From Haberlea rhodopensis (taxonomy: Eukaryota > Streptophyta > Magnoliopsida > Lamiales > Gesneriaceae), in the NCBI GenBank assembly GCA_907163345.1, contig CAJQUN010000024.1:2170001-2234000 (forward strand): 64,000 nucleotides of DNA, in the 5' to 3' direction. The notes below the pieces were generated by a model. The model ran no database searches, was not told the origin of the DNA, and saw only the letters and a list, made by a program, of their open reading frames with translations. The position numbers and the translations under genes were made by a program. Shown here in pieces: positions 11,374 through 22,772 of the stretch (positions are counted from its first letter, which is position 1; each line of letters begins with the position of its first letter).

Positions 11374-11735
11374 GGCCATCTCCAACCAATTACTTCATTT
11401 TTAACGCAAATTTTACACCAAAATAGTGCAGTTTGTGCACCAAAGACAAAACTTATCTCCATCCTATTTATTTCAAACTTTACTCTATAAAGAATATTCT
11501 TTTTACATAATTTAAAAACAATAAAACAATATAAACAAATAAAAAATAAAACCCAAAAATAAAAGAAAAGTAGCAATTTGTTGTGCCAGAAATGGCTAGC
11601 TACGGTGCTACGCCATTTCTGGCGCAGCAATGTAGCCCCACGCTATCCTCACGCAGATGATAGCGTGGGGTTGGAGTGGGATTCACATGCTAAAATGGCG
11701 TTTCAAGCCATTTTAGCGTGTGATTAGAGTTGCTC
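11374..11735. mobile_element. Tourist-like (PIF/Harbinger) MITE
   Basis: 362-bp element beginning GGCCATCTCCAACCA and ending AGAGTTGCTC. The termini are imperfect inverted repeats of the GGGCATCTCCAACC type typical of plant PIF/Harbinger MITEs. It is flanked by TTA on both sides (11371-11373 and 11736-11738), the expected 3-bp target duplication. The interior contains short self-complementary stretches such as the CCACGCTATC / GATAGCGTGG pair near 11640-11670. No protein is encoded. Confidence 0.75.
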
Positions 11736-11738
11736 TTA

Positions 11739-12308
11739 AGTCAATGTTTTCTAATCAGTCCATAAAAGCCAAAATTAATATCATTTCCATGTTTGTTTGT
11801 TTCCATTTCAAAGTCCATTAGGACAATTATTCAACAAAAAACAAAAAAAAATCCCACAAAACTGAAGAAGGAAATAATATAACTTGCCTTAAAATGAAGA
11901 TGTATAAATGGTCTATCAAAACAGTTGGGTTGAATGGTGGTGTCCCTAGGTGGCAATACTGGTATATCAGCTGAAAAACTAAGCTATTGCTTTACAGTTG
12001 ATTGGAAACGGATCTTAGAGGTAGTCAGCATAAGCGTTGGTTACTCAGTTACCAGTTCTCAGACGCAGCCACAGGATAAAATTTTTATTTGTAATGTTAA
12101 AAATCTTCCTTACAACCCGGTTAATTCTGGCAGTGAAAAAAGAAAAGAACAATTGGAAGGGAAAAAAAAAGGCAATTCAGTAGAATTAACAAAAGATTAT
12201 GGAGTAAACGAAGTAAGATCAAGATGTGGAGAAGTGAAGGCAATGTGCATTAAAATCAAATAACAATATTTATCCTAGTGCAAAGTTATGGGGGTAGTAA
12301 ATGGAAAT
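11739..12308. other. Unassigned stretch with one short ORF
   Basis: A plus-strand reading frame of 109 codons runs from 11934 to 12263. Its product is lysine-rich in the second half and matches no family I recognise. Codon use and context give no support for a gene. Otherwise AT-rich. Confidence 0.25.
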
Positions 12309-12533
12309 TAAGGATCTTTAGCATCTGACTGCAGGTTTAAAATTTGAGAAATCACAAGCTTAGAAAACTCATTAATAACGGCGTGGACCTGATAATCATC
12401 TGATTCTCTTTGCGGTGACCATCCTGATGATTGTGAGTTAAATCGGCTGTATTCACTTGCAACATTTTTTGTTTTTGTGGTTGTAGCAATAACCCTATCC
12501 AAATCTGCCATTGATAATGGCCTTGGTTCCTGA
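12309..12533 (-). pseudogene. Orphan last exon, resembling the C-terminus of an AAA ATPase
   Basis: On the minus strand a textbook 3' splice site (pyrimidine-rich TTCTTGTTTTCAG, ending at about 12534) is followed by an open exon of about 73 codons with a normal stop at 12309-12311. The peptide begins EPRPLSMADLDRVIATT. A RPL-S/T-M-x-DL motif is common just after the AAA core in the lid and C-terminal helix of katanin/spastin/Msp1-type ATPases, so this is my tentative assignment. No upstream exon is visible on the minus strand; instead the putative intron runs into AT-rich DNA. It is either the tail of a dead gene or a gene fragment captured by a transposon. Confidence 0.45.
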
Positions 12534-12599
12534 AAACAAGAACAGCACCGTGGAGGAAACACAATACTTTTTACACTTTTTTTTCAAAATTTAATAATA

Positions 12600-13998
12600 T
12601 TTTTAATCTTTTTTTAAAAAAATAAGGGTCAAATCGTAACCGTAATAGTAACAGTAACCGTTTGTTAGTTGTGTCCTTAACCGGAACCATAATCGAACCG
12701 TAACCGTAAACGATGGTTCATGAACAGTAATCAGGAGGAGCCAAAAGAGGAGAGCGATGACATGGGATTCAGCTTATTTGATTAGAAGATGTCTTATGTG
12801 TGTCAATGTCTTGAATTTTTCAATCTTTTGATGCCAATTTTGTTTCAGTTATAATTGCATTCGAAGGGTTGATGCTCTATTTTACCTTTTGGGATGATGT
12901 AGTACTTATATTTTGTGGTTGTCATTCAATTAATTTGTCTCGAGTTTCTTTTGATATTACTTTTGCATTTTGTTTTTTTGTTTAATCTTTCAATTAAATA
13001 ATGATGACAATTAATCTTCACTAATTTTTTATGATATGGATTTACATTATATATTGTTTCTTATTGCTGTATATAATACATGGGGATTTTAGTGGTTCGA
13101 CCATTTCAGATCAATGCCTAATAATACTTATGTCCCTGCCAATCTAAAATACTATCATCACACATGTCATCTATATATCTACCAATTTACGTTATGACCT
13201 TCACAATTTGACAAATTATCATCATACCTACCATTCAAATTACCATATTACCCTAAACAATTTATTAAATCCAAAAAAAAAATAGATATAAAATAATGCA
13301 TAATCATTCATAATTTAAATTTTTAAAAAAAATTAGAACCAAAAACAAAATTAGACGTTACAATTATCACATTATTTTAGAAAAAAAAATGCAAAAATAA
13401 ATATATACACGCAAAACATACAGAAAATAGACCAAGTATTAATGATAGATAACGGACAAATTGAGTAGTGTACTTTTAGAAACTTGTGTACTAAAACTAA
13501 TTAATCTAATATTTGGTATATATTTATCATAAACAAGAACCACTAAGTCAGATACTAATGTCTTGAAACTGTGGGTGCTAATCATATGTCACGTCCGAGA
13601 GTATTTCGAGCCCAAAATGTAGTTTTACCTAACCATTGTCGCACTGGCATCACAAATATGACGCTCCCATTTTTTATACCAAAATTGTGAGAAAATTAAT
13701 CTTGAAAATCGAATAAATACAGAATGGAACTAATTCAATGGAACTATGAAAGCATACATGAAATGGATTCTTTCTTGAATTTGTTTTCTTTTCTGCGTAT
13801 ATTTGATTTTGAAGAAGATAGTTTGGACTGAATTGCAATTCATTAACAAAACAACCGAATCGATATATAGATAAACTTTTGTCCGTGCTTAGTATCAGCC
13901 CAATGCTCATTGACTAAAGTTGGCTGGAAAAGACCAAAATTGAAAGGATTTGGCCGGGTTCTTAAGTCACTAAAAATATTGAGGTCTATTAATAAATC
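12600..13998. other. AT-rich spacer with a hAT-end-like motif cluster
   Basis: Between 12625 and 12725 there are several copies of GTAACCGTAA/AACCGTAACC-type motifs, reminiscent of the subterminal repeats of Ac-like hAT elements. Only one end is seen, so no element is called. The rest to 13998 is AT-rich with no gene recognised. Confidence 0.35.
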
Positions 13999-14339
13999 AT
14001 CTATACCATCTTATAACTCCGCCATTGATGTATCACTTGTTATATGAATCGCTGCGTGCCCCAATCCCAAGGCAAAGGAGGAGGGTGGATGTAGGCATGT
14101 GACAGTCAACCGGATAAAATAGTCACATATCATGACATGAACTAGAAGATGAATTTCGTTAGGGCGTTCCCTACACAGCGCTGCGCTGCGCCGGAGCCCG
14201 GGTGTAGTGGTAAGTGTACTAATTGTCGCCAGGAAGCAACGTGTCACATCGACGCCTGCGTGTGGTGTCAAATGAGCAAGAGTTCCCTCACATCGAGTGA
14301 GTGGGGGTGAAGAAGTTAGCTCGAAACTAGAATCATAGG

Positions 14340-14960
14340 ATTCGTTTAGCCTCTTTGAATGTAGGTTCTCTTACCGGCAGATTAACAGAGTTAGTAGAGA
14401 CTAGAAGAAAAATTAGTATTATGTATGTGCAGTAGACAAAATGGGTAGGTCATAAAGCCATAACTATAACTCTTGGTACATAGGTAAGGATAAGAACCGT
14501 AATTGTAATCGTAGAAAATAAACTACTCGAGTATATAGTTGAATTAAGGAGGAAGGGAGATCGTATAATATTTGTTAAGGTAGTTTTAAGCAATGATATA
14601 TTTAACATCATTAGTGCCTATGCACCACAAAATTGATATAGATGAAGCTAAACGAAAATTTTGGGAACATCTAGATGACGTGGTGCAATGAATACCCCTT
14701 AATGAGAAAATTTTCATTGGGTGGATGGGGGATTTCAATGGGCACGTAAGTTCTGATCGGATGAGTATGGGAGTGTCCATGGATGTTATGGCCTTGGGGA
14801 GACGAAGGCTGCATGTAATTCACGTTTGGATTTTGCCATGTCATGTGAATTAATCCTATTGAATATCTGGTTTAAAAAGAAGTCATCCCATATAGTTACC
14901 TTTAGAAGTGGTTCTAATGCAACCCAACTAGATTTCTTTTTTACTAAAAAGATAGATATG
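14340..14960 (+). pseudogene. LINE AP-endonuclease domain, broken
   Basis: Endonuclease part of the LINE ORF. Recognisable landmarks are the NVGSLTGRL-like start (about 14360-14390), a SAYAP motif near 14609-14623, a catalytic-type GDFNGH near 14728-14745 and the end block with IDYL-like residues near 14920-14940. Stops (for example TAG at 14637-14645 and TGA near 14688) and frame changes make it non-functional. In live elements this domain nicks the genomic target. Confidence 0.75.
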
Positions 14961-15187
14961 GTTAAATGTTTACTGTAAGGTAATTCAGGAGAGAGTGTAG
15001 TTATACAACACCGACATTTAGTTTTAGATGCTAGGATTACGAAAAGGGTTATTAGAACTAAACATAAGTTAGAACCTAAAATTCAGTGGTGGAAGTTAAA
15101 ATAAGGTAACACTGGAGCTTTTGTAGAGATGATAGTTTAGGAAGTTAATTGGATGCCAAAAGATGATCTGATACCACCTGGAACAAA

Positions 15188-17707
15188 ATGGCTCATGACA
15201 TTAAGATGGTAGCTAAAGAGCTGCTTGGTGAGTCAAGATATGCTCCACCAGGTAAGGACGCATCATGGTGTAATGAAGACGTGAATAAGGTTATTCGAAT
15301 CAAGATGGATGCTCACAGAGAGCTGAAGAATAATAACAATGGGGGCAACTTCGAAATGTATAAGCTTGCTAAAAAAGAAGCGAAGACAGCGATTCGAGAT
15401 GTTAGAGCTAAAGTCCACAAAGAAATGTACGATAAATTGGACACCAAGGAGTCAGAACAAGATATCTACATGATTGCTCGAGCGAGGGAGAGGAAGACAA
15501 GAGACTTATGTGCAATGAAATGCATAAAAGATGAGGACCAAAATGTCTTTGTTAGAGATTAAGACATCAAAGAAAGATGGAAGAATTATTTTAGCAGTTT
15601 GTTCAACTGTGGTTTTAATCAAGATTTAGATGATCTTAGCATCCATCAACATAATGTAAACCGTGATTTTACTTGCAGAATTTGAGAATCTAAGGTTAAA
15701 GATGTCTTGAACAAAATGAAAGCACGGAGAGCAGTTGGTCCTGATGGAATCCCTCTTGAAGTATGAAGATGTTAGGACCGATGAGGATAAAATGACTAAT
15801 ACATCTATTTAACAAGATTTGGAGGAGTTACAAAATTTCAAATGAATGAAGAAAGAGTGCTTTCATGCCTATCTATAAGAACAAATGTAACATTCAGAGT
15901 TGCACCAACTATTGTGGTATAAAACTCACGTGTCACACAATTATGTTTTGGGAGAGGATAATTGAATATTGGTTAAGGAGGGAGATTAAGATCTCGGACA
16001 ACCAATTCAGATGGTCAACTAAGAGCTATACATTACTTCGTCATCTTGTCGAGCGCTATCGTGAGAGGAGTATAGATTTGCATATGATCATTATAGACCT
16101 GGAAAAGGCCTACGATAAAGTTCCAAGGGAGATATTATGGTGGGCTTTGATGAAGGAAATAGTCCACATCAAGTATGTCAATATAATTAAGGACATGTAC
16201 AACGGAGTAACATCTAATGTGAGAACATGCAGTGGGGTTACAAGTGGGTCTCAATCACTATTGGATTATATCAAGGGTCTGCGTTGAGTCCTTTCGTGTT
16301 CGCCCTAGTGACGATGAGATAACAAAAACATACATACTGAATTACATTGGGTCATGCTTTACTTGACGATGTTGTGTTAATTGACGAGACCAAGGCAATG
16401 ATAAATGTCAAAATTTAAGTTATAGAGAGACCTTGAAATCAAAGGGTTTTAGATTAAGTATGTATAAACTGGAAAATATGGAGTGCAAATTTAGTGGTCG
16501 TACATTTTGGGATCCCGGTATTGTAGCACTCGATGGTCAAGACATGCCGATGAGCACCAAATTTCGACACCTAGGTTTTCTCCAAAAATATGGAGAGATT
16601 GACAGTGACGTTAACCACAGGATTCAGACGGACTGGTTGAAATGGAGAAACTCCACTGGAGTTATATGTTCTATGCAAACATAATATCTCATTGAAATTG
16701 AAGGGAAAGTTTAATAGAACTGCAATTAGACCTTCAATGTTGTATGAGACGGAATGCTGTACAACAAAGAGTAGGGATGGCAACGAGGCGGGTCTGGACG
16801 GATTTGGCCAAACCCGGAACCCGCCCCACTACCAAAAAGGTTGACCCAGACCCGCCCCGCCCCGAGAACCCAGACGGGTTAAACCAGCCCGCTTAATTTT
16901 ATTTTTATTTTTTTTAAAAAAAATTGTTATTAGCTAGAAATCAATTTTGAAGCACAAAAATTGAGTTTCGTCATTGAATTTCATGTTTTCTATAGTAAAT
17001 ATTCATAATAAATCTTGTAAAACCTTTTTAAGGTACTAGATCTTTCTTAATTTGCTCATATTCTCCTCAAAATATCCAACTTCTTTGATATGAACATATG
17101 AATTTTGATATAAAATTAAATAATGTCATGTTATGATTTGGTCAAGGAAGTGAAATCTATATTCTATATTAAATTTTTTTTAAAAAAATAAAATTTAACA
17201 TATAATACGGGGTGGGTTTGGCCAAACCAGGACTCGCCACGCCCCTTCTTCAAAAACCGTTAGAGGGGGTCCAGACCAGCCCCCGATGGGGCAGGTTAAT
17301 ACGAGTTCTCGTCTAGATCCGCCTCATTGACATCCTACCCAAGAGGAATCACATCCAAATGTTGAGTGTGACAGAGATGCGTATGCTTCATTGGATGTAC
17401 GGTAAGACCAGAAAAGATAAAATAAGGAATGGAGATATTCGAGCTGAAATATGTGTAGCTTGTATAGAAGAGAAGATGCAAGAAAGACGCTTGCGTTGGT
17501 TTGGTCACATACGACATTTGCCCAGCAATGCACCTGTGTGTCGATTGTAGTCAATGGATTTCGGCCATTTCAAGAGAGAAAGGACGACCGAAGAAGACAT
17601 GGCTCGAAGTTACACGCAAAGACTTGGAGTTCAATTGGATTAAAGAGGATATTATGACCGATATAAGCGTTTGGAGAAGATTGAAGCACGAGTCCAATAC
17701 GACTTGA
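15188..17707 (+). pseudogene. LINE reverse transcriptase and C-terminal region, interrupted by a hAT MITE
   Basis: The linker between endonuclease and RT is open at 15188-15562. The RT fingers begin around 15720 (VGPDGIPLEV) and continue with IDLEKAYDKVPRE at about 16095-16133. The region where the catalytic YADD-type box is expected (about 16350-16375) is degraded, with YLTMLC-like residues rather than a clean motif. The polypeptide is cut at 16771 by the hAT element and resumes at 17346 with the EMRMLHWMYG block, followed by the conserved RLRWFGHI stretch near 17490. Several in-frame stops are present. Confidence 0.75.
16772..17337. mobile_element. Non-autonomous hAT element (MITE), copy 2, nested in the LINE
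   Basis: 566-bp relative of the element at 7256. It starts TAGGGATGGCAACGAGGCGGG and ends CGCCTCATTGACATCCTA. The 8-bp flanks ACAAAGAG (16764-16771) and CCCAAGAG (17338-17345) agree at six of eight bases, as expected for an aged target duplication. LINE coding sequence resumes directly after the downstream copy, so the LINE was already present. GC-rich ends, AT-rich middle, no transposase. Confidence 0.88.
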
Positions 17708-17854
17708 TTATCTATATTGTTCATGTAGCCTACCCCAATTTATTGGGATTAAAAACTTAGTTGTTTTTTTTATCTATACCATCTTATGTGTATTAGAGAA
17801 TTTATGTAACTATAGATTGTACTAACAAAATTGGATACGATCGGTTTGACTATA

Positions 17855-20800
17855 CCCTTAGCTAACAATCCATTTCATACACAAATACATCTTCTAAAGT
17901 GGGATTGTGAAGGCTTAGAGCCAAAAACTATAATATCCTGGGAGCAAGAAGCAATGGCTGGAGGTATATTACTAATCCATTTTATTCCACATTTGATCTA
18001 ACAAAATGGTTAGATCATTTAGAAATCACTTATATTTGGTATCAGAGCATGTATTGTCTCTATCTTGCTATTGTTTTGCCATCTGCTATGTCGAAAAAAT
18101 TTCTGTTAAATTTTCAAATCCTTGTTTCTTATATTTTTGGATGAGAAATAATGTTAGAAATCATTATGAAATTGGATATCTAACATTTGTGGGATTTGAA
18201 ACTAGAATTTACGGAGCTGAAAAGCCTAGAAATTGTCGAGTTTTCTTTCGGCTGAAGGAAAGAGGCCTTGAACAGAAAATTTGAAGAAGTCAAATATTGT
18301 TTCAATGGCAGCTCATCTGTCTCAAAAGCTTTTACATAAAAGTTTTGTATTTATTTTATAATATAAATACAATAATGAAACTAAAGTACAAAGGCTTTGT
18401 TTCTTTGTTGCAATAGACAAAATAGGGAATGGAAATCTGACAAAGTTTTTTCCTTCCGTAAAAGACAAAAGGTTTAATTTTAAAAAAAAATTATTAATTA
18501 TTTCTATATGTCAATTGCTGAGACACGACATTTAATATTTGTTGAACAATGTTATAATTTTAAGGTATTTAAATACAATTATGACAATTATCATTTTTAT
18601 AGCATTGATTAACTTATGTTATAATTAAAAGTTGCCTTATAACACCAGTTAACTTATGTTATAATTAAGAGTTTTTGCTATATATATGTATGTATTTTGG
18701 TTTAATTTTAAGTGCTAAATTATTTATTTTATTATTTAGTATGTATAATTGTTATTGTTAATTATACATGCAAAATAATTTAGTCATTAAAATTAAATTA
18801 TATGTTCATATGGTTTTGTGCAATTTATATAAACATATTTTGTGAATTAAATGTTGTGTGAGCCATATAATTTTACTTAGTTAGGGAATAGCCACAACAT
18901 CTCTAATTATGTAAAATTATATATTAAGTGTTTTAGGATCACATTGTGACATTAATTGCAGTTATAATATAATAGTTATTCCACATGAATTTTTATTATA
19001 TTTATATGATTAATTAGGATAGAATGTCCAATTATATTTCCTATTTACCCACACGAATTAGGAAAATAAACATAATTTGATAGTTTTAGTATATTGTTAT
19101 TGATGGATCTAATTGAGTATGACTTTAGCCCACATGCAAGTTTTACGTCACTAGATTCATATGTTTTTTAAGCATGATTTTACATTGGTAAAACATGAAT
19201 TATGTTAATTAGTCTCAAATTCTGGATTCTAAGCATGTACGATAATTTTTATGCAGTTATGCAATCTGTGAATTTCTCTGATGTTAAGTGTGATATTCCC
19301 GAACAAAAGGGTGATAATTATAAGGTATGGAATGAGAGAATTCTTCTTCATTTAGGGTGTATGGACATTGATTACGCCATAAGGAAAGACGAACCACCTT
19401 CGATTAATGAAATCAGCATTCCTGATGAGGTTGATCTTTATGAAAAATGGGAGCGATATAATCATCTCTGCGTAATGTTCATAAAGACTAAAATCTCCGC
19501 TTGTATTCGAGGTTCTGTCGAAGAGCATAAAAATGTCAAGGCATTGCTGAAGGCTATTGATGAACAGTTTGAGACTTCAGATAAAGCACTAGCCAGCACC
19601 CTAATTATGAAATTTTCATCAATGAGGATCACTACTGTGAAAGGTGTGCGTGAGCATATCATGCAAATGAGGGACATTGCGGTTCAATTAAAGACCCTTG
19701 AAGTTGAGATGTCTGAGCATTTCCTTGTGCACTATATTTGAATACTATCCCGTGTCAATATGGACCCTTTAAGATATCATACAACACACATAAAGATAAG
19801 TGGTCAATTAATGAACTTATGACCATGTGTGTTCAAGAGGAGGGAAGACTGACAATGGAAAAGAGTCAAAGTGCGTTTATGGCAACGCAAAGAAAGGACA
19901 TAAACCAAGCAAAATGAAAAGGGAATGGTAAAATATCGCCCCAAGGTGGAATTAAAAAAGAATCTAAGTGTTTCTTCTGTAAAAAGAAGGGACACATGAA
20001 GAAAGATTGCACCAAATTGAAGAAATGGCTTGAGACAAAAGGTAAACCAATCTCATATGTCTGTTATGAATCTAATATGGTTGATGTTATTTATAACACA
20101 TGGTGGATTGATTCTGTTTCTACAATCCATATTTCGAATACCTTGCAGGTATGCGAAACCTAAGGAAGCCAGTGGAGAGTAAGCAATGCATTTATTCAGG
20201 AAATAAGATGCGCTCACATGTGAAAGCGGTTGGAACATGCAGTCTAGTTCTAAGCTGTGGTTTTATTTTAAAATTAGAAAAGGCATTTTATATTACATGT
20301 TTTTTCTAGGAATTTAATTTCTGTTTCAAGACTCGTACCGTTTGGTTATTTCTTTAATTTCTCAGAAACAACCTTCAATTTATTTTATAAATCTGATCTT
20401 GTTGGGAATGATATATTGTCTGATTGTCTTTTCTCTATTGATTTACAAAATAATGCCACTTATAATACTATGCATGTTTACACTGGTATGAAACAATGTT
20501 TTATAAATGAAGATTCATCTATTTTGTGGCACCGGAGATTGGGACATATCTCCATAGACAGGATTAAGAGATTAGTGAATGATAGAGTACTTAGTACTTT
20601 GGATTTTACTGATTTCGGTACTTGTGTGGACTGCGTTAAAGGAAAGCAGACCAACAAGTACAAGAAATGTGCTAAGATGCGTACGAACATATTAGAGATC
20701 ATACATTCAGATATTTGTAGTCCAGTAACGGACTCGCATGGTCCGAGATACTTTATCTCTTTCATTGATGATTATTAACGATATATGCATATCTACTTGC

Positions 20801-20862
20801 TTCATAACAAGAACGAAGCACCGGACGCTTTTAAAGTTTTTAAGGCCGAAGTAGAGAGAAAT
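17855..20862 (+). mobile_element. Ty1/copia element, family B, plus-strand copy, 3'-truncated
   Basis: Similarity with the minus-strand copy starts near 17855 (CCCTTAGCTAACAATC). A short LTR-like segment follows, then a primer-binding site TGGTATCAGAGC at 18037-18048, which matches the 3' end of initiator tRNA-Met. Then come a long AT-rich leader, gag at 19242, a zinc knuckle, protease and the first part of integrase. The copy stops in integrase at about 20862, where it abuts the pol region of the opposite-strand copy. No 3' LTR is present. Confidence 0.8.
19202..20860 (+). pseudogene. Family B copia gag and partial pol (plus copy)
   Basis: Gag is open at 19202-19741 and most likely starts at the internal Met at 19241. 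It has the typical copia capsid signatures (ALLKAIDEQFETSDKAL, ASTLIMKFSSM). A TGA at 19739-19741 ends it early. A CCHC zinc knuckle of the type C-FFC-KKKGHMKKDC lies at 19972-20010. The protease active site region near 20104-20130 reads WWIDSVS, with the Gly of D-S-G replaced by Val, so the protease would be dead. A GAG-pre-integrase/integrase block is open at 20416-20778 (WHRRLGHIS, then EIIHSDICSPV) and ends in a TAA. It resembles elements usually annotated as TNT1-94-like. Confidence 0.8.
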
Positions 20863-20863
20863 T

Positions 20864-20932
20864 GTTTAACCTCATGTAGCAAACCATTATCATTGTTTAA
20901 CCTCATGTAGCAAACCCTTATCATTGGTTGCA
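20864..20932. repeat. Junction duplication between the two family B copies
   Basis: A segment of about 33 bp (ATTGTTTAACCTCATGTAGC-AAACC-TTATC) is present twice in direct orientation, near 20868-20899 and 20900-20931. It belongs to the minus-copy RT and lies exactly where this copy meets the plus-strand copy, so it probably arose at the rearrangement that joined them. Confidence 0.75.
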
Positions 20933-21470
20933 AGTAAAATGTCATCCACATACAGAATAAGGAAAAAAATCTTACTCCCACTGACCTTTTGGTATATGCA
21001 TTGATCCATAATGTTTTCTACAAATCCAAATGAAGAGATTACATCATGAAATTTCAATTACCACTGACGGGAAGCTTGTTTCAATCCATATATAGATTTC
21101 TTGAGCTTGCACACCAATTGCTCACTACTACTAGCGAAAAACCCTTCTGGTTGTTTCATGTAAACCTCTTCCTCTAGATCTCCATTTAGAAAGGCTGTTT
21201 TCACATCCATTTGTTGCAACTCCAAATCGAAATGTGCAACCAATGCCATGATGATACGAAGTGAATCTTTCTTTGATACAGGAGAGAAGGTCTCCTTGTA
21301 GTAGATTCCTTCCCTTTGAGTAAATCCTTTAGCGACAAGTCTTGTTTTATATCTTTCAATGTTGCCTTTTGAGTCTTTCTTTGTTTTATAGACCCATTTA
21401 CATCCTATGGCTCTTACATCATCAGGCAACTCAACAAGATCTCAGACTCCATTAGATGCCATAGAATTCA
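20930..21470 (-). pseudogene. Family B copia reverse transcriptase, N-terminal half (minus copy)
   Basis: Open at 21058-21429 with the standard copia RT opening (CKWVYKTKKD, then RLVAKGFTQ, MDVKTAFLNGDLEEEVYMKQPEGF and SIYGLKQASRQW). A frame change follows, and the catalytic YVDDILLA box is still readable near 20930-20965. Shortly after, the sequence breaks off in a duplicated 30-bp segment and joins the opposite-strand copy. The RNase H and 3' LTR are missing. Confidence 0.85.
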
Positions 21471-22115
21471 TGTAATGCCCCGAAATTAATTGATGGTAAC
21501 TTGAACATTAATTATGTTTATACGATGAATTATTATGATGTTTAAGTCATGTTTGGGAAATGAAGAAGTAACATGATTTAAGGATATTAATTTTAATTAT
21601 GAGGATGATGTGGGTTTAATGAAGTTGATTTCAATTTGTAAATGCTTATCATGTTAATGTATTTTAAATACATCATGTTGATATTGGAGTACAAGTTATA
21701 AGTAAGACATAACCCACTTTCATTCTCACCTCACTTTTACCCTCAAACTCCCAATATCACTTTCCCCAAATTTCCTTTCCCTCATTTTCGAAATTAACCC
21801 TAAAGGTGGGAAGAAATTCTTGTCAAAGCTTCATCCTTGCATTTCTTGGTAAGATTTAGTGCCTATGATGTTTATATAGCACTTATTGATGTTCATGAAG
21901 TATGTGTTAAGTTTTGGAAGGGTTTTAAAAAGGGTTTGAAATGGGTTTGTTTGGGTTAGTGTGATTCTTGGTGGGATGTTGGATTTTTAATGGTTTTATG
22001 ATGTGTATTGAAGGTTTTGAGTGTTTTAATGTTTTTAAGTTGTTGGAATAAATGATGGTTGAGGTTGGTGAGGTTTTAAGGTGCAAAAATGGAGTTTTTC
22101 GATGTACAGAGGCTG

Positions 22116-22323
22116 GCGATCGATCGCCCGTTTTTGGCGATCGATCGCGAGCAGGCAGTAGGCTCCAGAAGCCTTCGGCGATCGATCGCCACTTTTGGGC
22201 GATCGATCGGTGAGCTTGGCGATCGATCGCGCCAAAAGTGGCGATCGATCGCCGAATGAATAATTTTGTTGATGCGGGCAGTGTGTTCTCGCGATCGATC
22301 GGGACGACTTGGCGATCGATCGC
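22116..22323. repeat. Eight GCGATCGATCGC palindromes inside the solo LTR
   Basis: The 12-bp palindrome GCGATCGATCGC, or a one-base variant ending in G, occurs at about 22116, 22137, 22178, 22199, 22219, 22241, 22291 and 22312. Spacings vary between about 20 and 50 bp. The surroundings are otherwise unremarkable, so the motif itself seems selected or amplified. Confidence 0.95.
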
Positions 22324-22772
22324 GAGACACACAAAAGTGTGTTTTTGGCATTTTTGTGGGAATTTTGAATATTGGACTATGATTAGCTTCTAATATTGAA
22401 TTGTATGGTTGTGTAGAACCATCCCAAGGACCCACAACTTCGAGACGATAAAGTACTACGACTTCGCCACATTTTGATAAGGTACGTAAGAAACGTACGG
22501 GCATCAACGGTAACATATTCCTCAACTATGACTATACGTTAAATTGTGTAAGTGTTTATGATGATGATTATGATGTTTATGATGATTATTGATGATGATA
22601 TTGTGATAAACGAAGATGATGTGATGTTACGATAACAATTACGATACGGTGATGATGTTTGGAATGATGATGCTTATAAGATGATAATACATGTTGACTA
22701 TGCTACTTAGAGTGGTCGAATGTCCGGTGACTATTATGGGCAAGCGAGGAAGGTCTTGCCGCTCATATAACT

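Larger units (their letters stand above)
14015..17771 (+). mobile_element. RTE-type LINE, full length but dead, with 16-bp target duplication
   Basis: Non-LTR retrotransposon of about 3.2 kb once the nested hAT element at 16772-17337 is removed. Both sides carry the same 16-bp sequence ATCTATACCATCTTAT (13999-14014 and 17772-17787), the target-site duplication. The 5' end contains a CCCGGGTGTAGTGGTAAG stretch typical of plant RTE elements. The 3' end is CCTACCCCAATTTATTGGGA followed by a short GTTGTTTTTTT tail. Coding order is AP endonuclease, linker, reverse transcriptase and a C-terminal region with the motifs EMRMLHWMYG and RLRWFGHI. Many stops and frameshifts interrupt it. Confidence 0.85.

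Noticed and set aside
12620..12730. Possible hAT element end with GTAACCGTAA motifs
   Set aside because: Only one end is visible and no 8-bp duplication was found.
22076..22334. Possible CRISPR-like array of short palindromic repeats
   Set aside because: Spacing is irregular, the repeat is only 12 bp, it lies within an LTR bounded by a target duplication, and the genome is eukaryotic.
22035..22525. Minus-strand ORFs with repeated DRSP/RSIA peptides
   Set aside because: They result from the GCGATCGATCGC palindromes in the solo LTR. All frames give repeats and no protein family is matched.
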